Shown: piece by piece, positions 59,165-64,000 of the stretch
Layout: each line of letters begins with the position of its first letter
How positions within the stretch are numbered: the first letter of the stretch is position 1
NCBI RefSeq assembly: GCF_000373585.1
Contig: NZ_KB891897.1
Span: 1-64,000 of the forward strand
Source: Streptomyces sp. MspMP-M5
Lineage (GTDB): Bacteria; Actinomycetota; Actinomycetes; Streptomycetales; Streptomycetaceae
DNA length: 64,000 nucleotides
Direction: 5' to 3'
Notes under the pieces: model-generated
What the model was told of the DNA's origin: nothing
Seen by the model: the letters and a program-made list of their open reading frames with translations, nothing else
Databases searched by the model: none
Position numbers and translations under genes: made by a program

Positions 59165-61445
59165 GCCGGCGCCTCCGGGCGTCGATGAGCATTTCCTGTA
59201 CGTTCCGCAGCGGGGTGCCGTCCGCGTCCACCGCGTGCCGGGTCCAGTCGCCGTCCGGGCCGAGGTGCCAGGACGAGGTGGTGTCCGACGTCCCGGTCTC
59301 CAGCAGGCGGTTGAGGGCCGCCCGGTGGGCCGGGTCGGTGACCCGCACCAGCGCCTCGATCCGCCGGTCGAGGTTGCGGTGCATCATGTCGGCGCTGCCC
59401 AGCCACACTTCGGGCTCGCCGCCGTTGCCGAAGGCGAAGACCCGGGAGTGCTCCAGGAAGCGGCCGAGGATGCTGCGGACCCGGATGGTCTCGCTCAGTC
59501 CGGCCACCCCGGGGCGCAGCGCGCAGATGCCGCGCACCCAGATGTCGACCGGCACCCCGGCCTGCGAGGCCCGGTAGAGCGCGTCGATGACCGCCTCGTC
59601 GACCATGGAGTTGACCTTGATCCGGACGTAGGCGGGGCGGCCGGCGCGGTGGTGCGCGGCCTCCTTGTTGATCCGCTTGACCAGCCCGTCGCGCAGCGAC
59701 GTGGGCGCCACCAGCAGCCGGCGGTAGGTCTCCCGCCGGGAGTAGCCGCTGAGGCGGTTGAAGAGGTCGGAGAGGTCGGCCCCCACCTGCGGGTCCGCGG
59801 TCAGCAGCCCGAGGTCCTCGTACAGCCTGGCCGTCTTGGGGTGGTAGTTGCCGGTGCCCACGTGGGAGTACCGGCGCAGGGTCTCGCCCTCCTGGCGCAC
59901 CACCAGGGAGAGCTTGCAGTGCGTCTTGAGCCCGACCAGGCCGTAGACGACGTGGCAGCCGGACTCCTCCAGCTTGCGGGCCCACTTGATGTTGGCCTGC
60001 TCGTCGAAGCGGGCCTTGATCTCCACCAGGACGAGCACCTGCTTGCCGGACTCCGCGGCGTCTATCAGGGCGTCCACGATCGGGGAGTGGTCGGAGGTGC
60101 GGTAGAGGGTCTGCTTGATGGCGAGCACGTTGGGGTCGGCGGCGGCCTGCTCCAGGAACGCCTGCACGGAGGTGGAGAAGGAGTCGTAGGGGTGGTGTAG
60201 CAGGACGTCGCGGTTGCGCAGCGCGGCGAAGATGTCGGGCGCGGACGCCGACTCCACCTCGGCCAGGTCGCGGTGGGTGCCCGCCACGAACTTGGGGTAC
60301 TTCAGCTCCGGGCGGTCCAGCGCCCCGATCCCGAACAGTCCGGTCAGGTCGAGCGGCCCGGGCAGCGGATAGACCTCGGCCTCGGAGACCTTCAGCTCCT
60401 GGACGAGCAGGTCCAGGACGGCCGGGTCGATGGTCTCCTCGACCTCCAGGCGGACCGGCGGGCCGAAGCGCCGCCGCATCAGCTCCTTCTCCAGGGCCTG
60501 GAGGAGGTTCTCGGCGTCGTCCTCCTCCACCTCCAGGTCCTCGTTGCGGGTCACCCGGAACATGTGGTGCGCCCGCACCTCCATCCCCGGGAACAGCTCC
60601 TCCAGGTGGGCGGCGATCACGTCCTCGATGGGGACATAGCGCTGCGGGGACGCCTCCAGGAAGCGCGAGAGCAGCGGCGGAACCTTCACTCTCGCAAAGT
60701 GATCATGCCCGCTGACCGGATTGCGGACGACCACCGCGAGATTCAGCGACAGCCCCGAGATGTACGGGAAGGGGTGCGCGGGGTCCACCGCGAGCGGTGT
60801 GAGCACCGGGAAGATCTGCTGCCGGAACAGCGTGAACAGCCGGGCCTGCTCCTTGTCGGTCAGATCGGGCCAGCGGATCAGGTGGATGCCCTGGTCGGCC
60901 AGCTCCGGGGCGACGTCCTGCTGGAAGCAGGCGGCGTGCCGCGCCATCAGCTCGCGGGAGCGCGTCCAGATCTGGTCCAGCACCTCGCGGGGCTGGAGCC
61001 CGGAGGCGGAGCGGGTGGCGACCCCGGTGGCGATCCGGCGCTTGAGGCCCGCGACCCGGACCATGAAGAACTCGTCCAGATTGCTGGCGAAGATCGCCAG
61101 GAAGTTGGCGCGTTCCAGGAGCGGGGTGGCCGGGTCCTCGGCCAGCTCCAGCACCCGCTCGTTGAACCCCAGCCAGCTGCGCTCGCGGTCCAGGAAGCGG
61201 CCGCTGGGCAGTTCCTCGCCGTTCGCATCCGGGACGCCGCGGTCGTCGTACGCGTCCGGATCGGCGTCCAGGTCGGGCTCCAGCCCGGAGACGGCGCGGC
61301 GGACGGCGTGCGGGCGGTGCGCGGCGATCGAGCCCACCGACGGCTGCACCGAGGGCGGCTGCACCGGGGAACCCGCCGCCCTCGGCGGTTCCTGGGCGGG
61401 CATCTCGGGCTGGGCCGGGGCCGGAGCGCTGCGCTGCTGCTTCAT
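59148..61445 (-). CDS. ppk: Polyphosphate kinase 1
   Basis: Makes polyphosphate from ATP, storing phosphate and energy. The start is not certain: ATG at 61445 gives 765 residues; an upstream in-frame ATG at 61544 gives 798 but would lie at the edge of the promoter. Domains in order: N (FLDRERSWLGFNERVLELAED), head (HMFRVTRNEDLEVEEDDAENLL), C1 with RSLNLAVVV-type strands, and C2 with LVEIKARFDEQANIKWA and the phospho-His loop SHVGTGNYHPKTARLYEDLGLLT. Deletion or PHO regulation of ppk changes antibiotic output in S. lividans. A candidate PHO box lies about 120 bases upstream. Confidence 0.95.
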   Translation of the reverse strand: MKQQRSAPAPAQPEMPAQEPPRAAGSPVQPPSVQPSVGSIAAHRPHAVRRAVSGLEPDLDADPDAYDDRGVPDANGEELPSGRFLDRERSWLGFNERVLELAEDPATPLLERANFLAIFASNLDEFFMVRVAGLKRRIATGVATRSASGLQPREVLDQIWTRSRELMARHAACFQQDVAPELADQGIHLIRWPDLTDKEQARLFTLFRQQIFPVLTPLAVDPAHPFPYISGLSLNLAVVVRNPVSGHDHFARVKVPPLLSRFLEASPQRYVPIEDVIAAHLEELFPGMEVRAHHMFRVTRNEDLEVEEDDAENLLQALEKELMRRRFGPPVRLEVEETIDPAVLDLLVQELKVSEAEVYPLPGPLDLTGLFGIGALDRPELKYPKFVAGTHRDLAEVESASAPDIFAALRNRDVLLHHPYDSFSTSVQAFLEQAAADPNVLAIKQTLYRTSDHSPIVDALIDAAESGKQVLVLVEIKARFDEQANIKWARKLEESGCHVVYGLVGLKTHCKLSLVVRQEGETLRRYSHVGTGNYHPKTARLYEDLGLLTADPQVGADLSDLFNRLSGYSRRETYRRLLVAPTSLRDGLVKRINKEAAHHRAGRPAYVRIKVNSMVDEAVIDALYRASQAGVPVDIWVRGICALRPGVAGLSETIRVRSILGRFLEHSRVFAFGNGGEPEVWLGSADMMHRNLDRRIEALVRVTDPAHRAALNRLLETGTSDTTSSWHLGPDGDWTRHAVDADGTPLRNVQEMLIDARRRRRGPAT

Positions 61446-61758
61446 GTCCTTATTCTTCCGCGCTCGGGCGTTTCCAGGCGCGCCGGAAGGCGGCGGCGCG
61501 ACTTCGAGCCGCGGAGGGGGGACGTTCGGCACAGCGGGCTGCATTCAGTGATGCTTGCAAGTGATGTTGAACCGCTGGTAACGAGGACATGGCGGCCGGG
61601 CAAGCGGGACACCACCCCCGGGTGCCGCCCGGCCGGCCCACCCCTCGACGATCTTCACAGCCGCCAATCCAGGCAAAGCGCCGGAAGCCGGACCGATACC
61701 GCGGCCGCCCCCGGAAAACTCCGCTGCGCCGCCCGCGCCCGCTGCCTACGCTGAGCGC
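61446..61758. other. Divergent region of ppk and the GNAT gene
   Basis: 313 bases; the start of the ppk transcript lies here. The only regulatory feature seen is the PHO-box-like pair (61561-61582). The GNAT gene has a -10 TACGCT at 61747-61752. Confidence 0.55.
61561..61582 (-). promoter_or_regulatory. ppk: Candidate PHO box of ppk
   Basis: On the minus strand, GTTACCAGCG (61582-61573) then GTTCAACATCA (61572-61562): two PHO-like units, the second matching GTTCAcC at six of seven bases. The ppk PHO box is established in S. lividans. Confidence 0.55.
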
Positions 61759-62391
61759 GTGCCCAGACCCACCACGTCTTCCATACCCCCGCTGCCGCCG
61801 CTCCCGTTCACCCCCGACCACCCGCTGCGCACCGAGCGCCTGGACCTCCGCCCGGTGCGCCACGACGACTTCGACGCCGTCTACACCTACCGACGCCGCC
61901 CCGAGGTCAGCCGTTACCTCTACGGAAGCCCGCACGACGAGGCCGCCTGCCGCGCCTGGATCGCCGACAAGGCGACCCGCACCACGCTGCGCGAGTCCGG
62001 CGACTACCTCCAGTTCGCCGTCGTGGTCCGGGAGACCGACACGCTGGTCGGCGATGTGACGTTCGTCTACACCCGCCGCGAGCACCGCCAGGGCGGCATC
62101 GGCTACGTCTTCAACCCCGACCACGCCGGCCACGGCTACGCCACCGAGGCCGCCCGCGCGCTGCTGGGGCTGGGCTTCGAGGAGCTCGGACTGCACCGCA
62201 TCCAGGCCGAGTTGGACGGCCGCAACACCGCCTCCGCCCGGCTGCTGGAGCGCCTGGGGATGCGCCGCGAGGGCCATCTGCGGGAGAACGAGTTCCTGGA
62301 CGGCGAGTGGAGCGACGAGGTGATCTACGCGATGCTGGCGCGCGAGTGGCGCGAGCAGCGGGAGCAGCGGGAGCAGCGCCCGGCGTCGTGA
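61759..62391 (+). CDS. GNAT-family N-acetyltransferase (RimJ/RimL type)
   Basis: 210 residues from a GTG, 6 bases after TACGCT, so leaderless. Acetyl-CoA loop in GIGYVFNPDHAGHGYATEAARALL (about 115-138), and the C-terminal LHRIQAELDGRNTASARLLERLGMRREG, as in RimJ/RimL-like acetyltransferases. The tail ends with three EQR repeats. The substrate is unknown; some members acetylate ribosomal proteins or antibiotics. It converges on mshD. Confidence 0.88.
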   Translation: MPRPTTSSIPPLPPLPFTPDHPLRTERLDLRPVRHDDFDAVYTYRRRPEVSRYLYGSPHDEAACRAWIADKATRTTLRESGDYLQFAVVVRETDTLVGDVTFVYTRREHRQGGIGYVFNPDHAGHGYATEAARALLGLGFEELGLHRIQAELDGRNTASARLLERLGMRREGHLRENEFLDGEWSDEVIYAMLAREWREQREQREQRPAS

Positions 62392-62451
62392 CGACGGGGC
62401 ATGGGGCGGGCACCGGGCCCGCCCCGCCCCGCATCGCTCACCGGCCGCCGG

Positions 62452-63390
62452 TCACGTCTCCGACCGGTACATCAGGTCCGTCTCGTGCGTGACGAACCCC
62501 AGCCGCTCGTACACCGTCACCGCGGCCGCGTTGTCCGCGTCCACGTAGAGCATCGCGGTCGCCAGCCCCTGCGCCGCCAGGTGCCGCAGCCCGATCGAGG
62601 TCAGCGCCTTGCCCAGGCCGCCGCCCTGCGCGCCCGGCCGCACCCCGAGGACGTAGACCTCGCCCAGGCCCTCCTCGGCGTGCACCTTCGTCCAGTGGAA
62701 GCCGACCAGCCGGCCGTCCCGCTCGGCCAGGAAGAAGCCCTTGGGGTCGAACCACGGCTCGGCCTTGCGGTCGTCGAGGTCCCGCTGGGTCAGCGAACCC
62801 TGCTCGGGGTGGTGCGCGAAAGCCTCGGCGTTGACCTCCAGCCAGGCCGCGTCGTCGGCGTCCGGCTGGAACGTCCGCACCGTCACCCCCTCCGGGAGCA
62901 CCGGCTCCGGCAGGTCGAGGTCGGCCAGCGGCCGCCGCATCTGCCGCAGCTCGCGGAACATCGTCAGGCCCAGGGTCTGCGCCAGATGCCGGGCGGCCGG
63001 GTGCCCGCCGTGCGCCCACACCCGCAGCCGGCGCCCGGACTGGACGAGCAGCTCGCCGCCGAGCGCCCGGCCGTGGCCGCGGCCGCGGTACCCCGGGTGG
63101 ACGACGAGTTCGGCGGCCGGCGCCTCCACCGGGTCGGTGTCCTCCAGCTGCCCGTACCCGATCAGCTCCTCACCGCTCTCCCCCGGCACATACACCAGCA
63201 GATGCCGTACGCCCTCCCGTCGCCCACCCCGCAGCTGGAGCCGCCCCTGCTCGGACACGGCCGGCTGCCCGTCCGTCCGCGCGGCCCGTTCGATCAGTTC
63301 GAGGACGGCCGCGGCCCCTTCCGGCGCTAGCTCGTCGACCACCTGGATCCTGCGTCCGGCCCGGCCCATCTCCTGTGCAGCGTCAGTCAT
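62452..63390 (-). CDS. mshD: Mycothiol synthase MshD
   Basis: Last step of mycothiol synthesis: acetylates the cysteinyl-GlcNAc-inositol. 312 residues with two GNAT domains in tandem (about 15-140 and 155-312), the second with ELVVHPGYRGRGHGRAL-like and VRPGAQGGGLGKALTSIGL acetyl-CoA loops and the MshD signs FHWTKVHAEEGLGEVYVLGV. ATG at 63390 follows TACGCT (63402-63397) by 6 bases, so leaderless. mshA lies in this window too. Confidence 0.95.
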   Translation of the reverse strand: MTDAAQEMGRAGRRIQVVDELAPEGAAAVLELIERAARTDGQPAVSEQGRLQLRGGRREGVRHLLVYVPGESGEELIGYGQLEDTDPVEAPAAELVVHPGYRGRGHGRALGGELLVQSGRRLRVWAHGGHPAARHLAQTLGLTMFRELRQMRRPLADLDLPEPVLPEGVTVRTFQPDADDAAWLEVNAEAFAHHPEQGSLTQRDLDDRKAEPWFDPKGFFLAERDGRLVGFHWTKVHAEEGLGEVYVLGVRPGAQGGGLGKALTSIGLRHLAAQGLATAMLYVDADNAAAVTVYERLGFVTHETDLMYRSET

Positions 63391-63556
63391 GTCTGAAGCG
63401 TACGACGCTGCCCCGGCGTCACGGAGGCGGCACGGACGCCGTCGCGCCCCGCATCGCCACCGCCCGGCCACCGACCCGTAAGCCGCCGACCCCTGTCCCG
63501 CTACGCGCGTCGACAATATGCTGCCCTCCGCTCAGCACCATCCACGGAGGGGAACC

Positions 63557-64000
63557 ATGCCACCGACACCTCAACGGCGCCGTCTCGCCCGCAGATTGGC
63601 CGCCGGCGCCGCAGTGCTCGCCACCGCCGCGGGCGTCACCCTGACCGCCACCGCCGCACCCGCCGGCGCCGACAGCGGCCACGCGCACCGCCCGGCCGGC
63701 ACGGTCGACGTCCAGCTGCTCTCCTTCAACGACTTCCACGGCAACCTCGAACCGCCGCAGGGCTCCTCCGGCACGGTCGAGGAGCTGCAGGCCGACGGGT
63801 CCAAGAAGACGATCCCGGCCGGCGGCGTCGAGTACCTGGCGCAGTCCCTCCGCACGGCCCGTAAGGGCCACGCGTACTCGGTCACGGCGGCGGCCGGCGA
63901 CCTCATCGGCGCCAGTCCACTCCTCTCCGGCCTCTTCCACGACGAGCCGACCATCGAGGCGATGAACCGGCTCGGCCTCGACGTCACCTCCGTCGGCAAC
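63557..64000 (+). CDS. Secreted 5'-nucleotidase/metallophosphatase (3' end missing)
   Basis: 148 residues visible before the right edge. ATG with GGAGGGG upstream, then a Tat/Sec-type signal (RRRLARRLAAGAAVLATAAG ... APAGA) and the metallophosphatase metal site LLSFNDFHGNLEP and AAGDLIGASPLLSG. This is the extracellular 5'-nucleotidase that in S. coelicolor is next to mshD and belongs to the PhoP regulon (SCO4152). It would release phosphate from nucleotides outside the cell. No clear PHO box was seen in the 166 bases upstream; TATGCT (63517-63522) could be a -10. Confidence 0.9.
   Translation, partial: MPPTPQRRRLARRLAAGAAVLATAAGVTLTATAAPAGADSGHAHRPAGTVDVQLLSFNDFHGNLEPPQGSSGTVEELQADGSKKTIPAGGVEYLAQSLRTARKGHAYSVTAAAGDLIGASPLLSGLFHDEPTIEAMNRLGLDVTSVGN

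Noticed and set aside
62341..62391. EQR repeats at the GNAT C-terminus as a functional motif
   Set aside because: Only three nine-base copies; simple slippage is enough to explain it.

Overview
The window is high-GC actinobacterial chromosome, almost certainly from a Streptomyces. The signs are very strong GC bias at third codon positions, leaderless starts with TANNNT -10 boxes, HrcA/CIRCE control of a lone groEL, DasR-type dre sites, the mycothiol genes mshA and mshD, CarD, the diguanylate cyclase CdgB, and a gene order I recognise from the Streptomyces coelicolor core (groEL2 ... cdgB ... msiK ... carD ... phoRP/phoU ... mshA). It is core chromosome, not a mobile island: there are no insertion sequences, phage genes or CRISPR arrays, and one tRNA.

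Layout. 0-3 kb: the 3' part of a MurP-type PTS permease and a DUF998 membrane protein. 3-9 kb: groEL2 with two CIRCE operators, a cold-shock protein, then a sulfur-carrier protein and a threonine-synthase-like enzyme behind a SAM-I riboswitch; I read this pair as the MetO/MetM homocysteine route. 8.6-14.5 kb: sugar-phosphate and compatible-solute genes (gpgS, otsA, otsB) with a CtaG-like membrane protein, an HNH-motif lipoprotein and a DUF3263 protein. 14.6-20.4 kb: an amino-sugar block (ABC sugar-binding lipoprotein, nagK-nagA, a PfkB kinase, a CBM35 membrane protein) with dre-like DasR sites. 20.6-30.3 kb: cdgB with BldD-like and CRP-like palindromes, flavin reductase, arfB, TerD, an XRE regulator with three TACCGGTA operators beside a methionine aminopeptidase, a pentapeptide-repeat protein, an FAD oxidoreductase, and a quinone oxidoreductase behind a SoxR box. 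30.3-37 kb: M24 peptidase, ribbon-helix-helix protein, DUF4097 protein, DrrAB-type ABC transporter, tRNA-Thr, msiK. 37-46 kb: NDP-sugar-type nucleotidyltransferase and the run carD, ispD, ispF, PPOX enzyme, cysS, rlmB, DoxX. 46.8-51.6 kb: phosphate control block (lipoprotein, phoP, phoR, phoU, mtpA metallothionein, gpmA) with PHO boxes. 51.9-64 kb: MFS exporter, YbjN protein, mshA, methyltransferase, XRE regulator, NUDIX-CHAD-ppk polyphosphate cluster, GNAT protein, mshD and the start of a secreted 5'-nucleotidase.

How it fits together. Several regulons meet here: heat shock (HrcA), methionine (SAM riboswitch), amino-sugar uptake and aminoglycan turnover (DasR, with MsiK as the shared ATPase for sugar importers), development (BldD/c-di-GMP), redox stress (SoxR, mycothiol) and phosphate starvation (PhoRP with phoU, mtpA, ppk and the 5'-nucleotidase). 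The strongest candidate for a recently recognised system is the riboswitch-metM-metO locus at 6.7-8.5 kb, where a gene normally labelled threonine synthase probably makes homocysteine. The calls rest on reading the sequence and on family knowledge; no database search was run.
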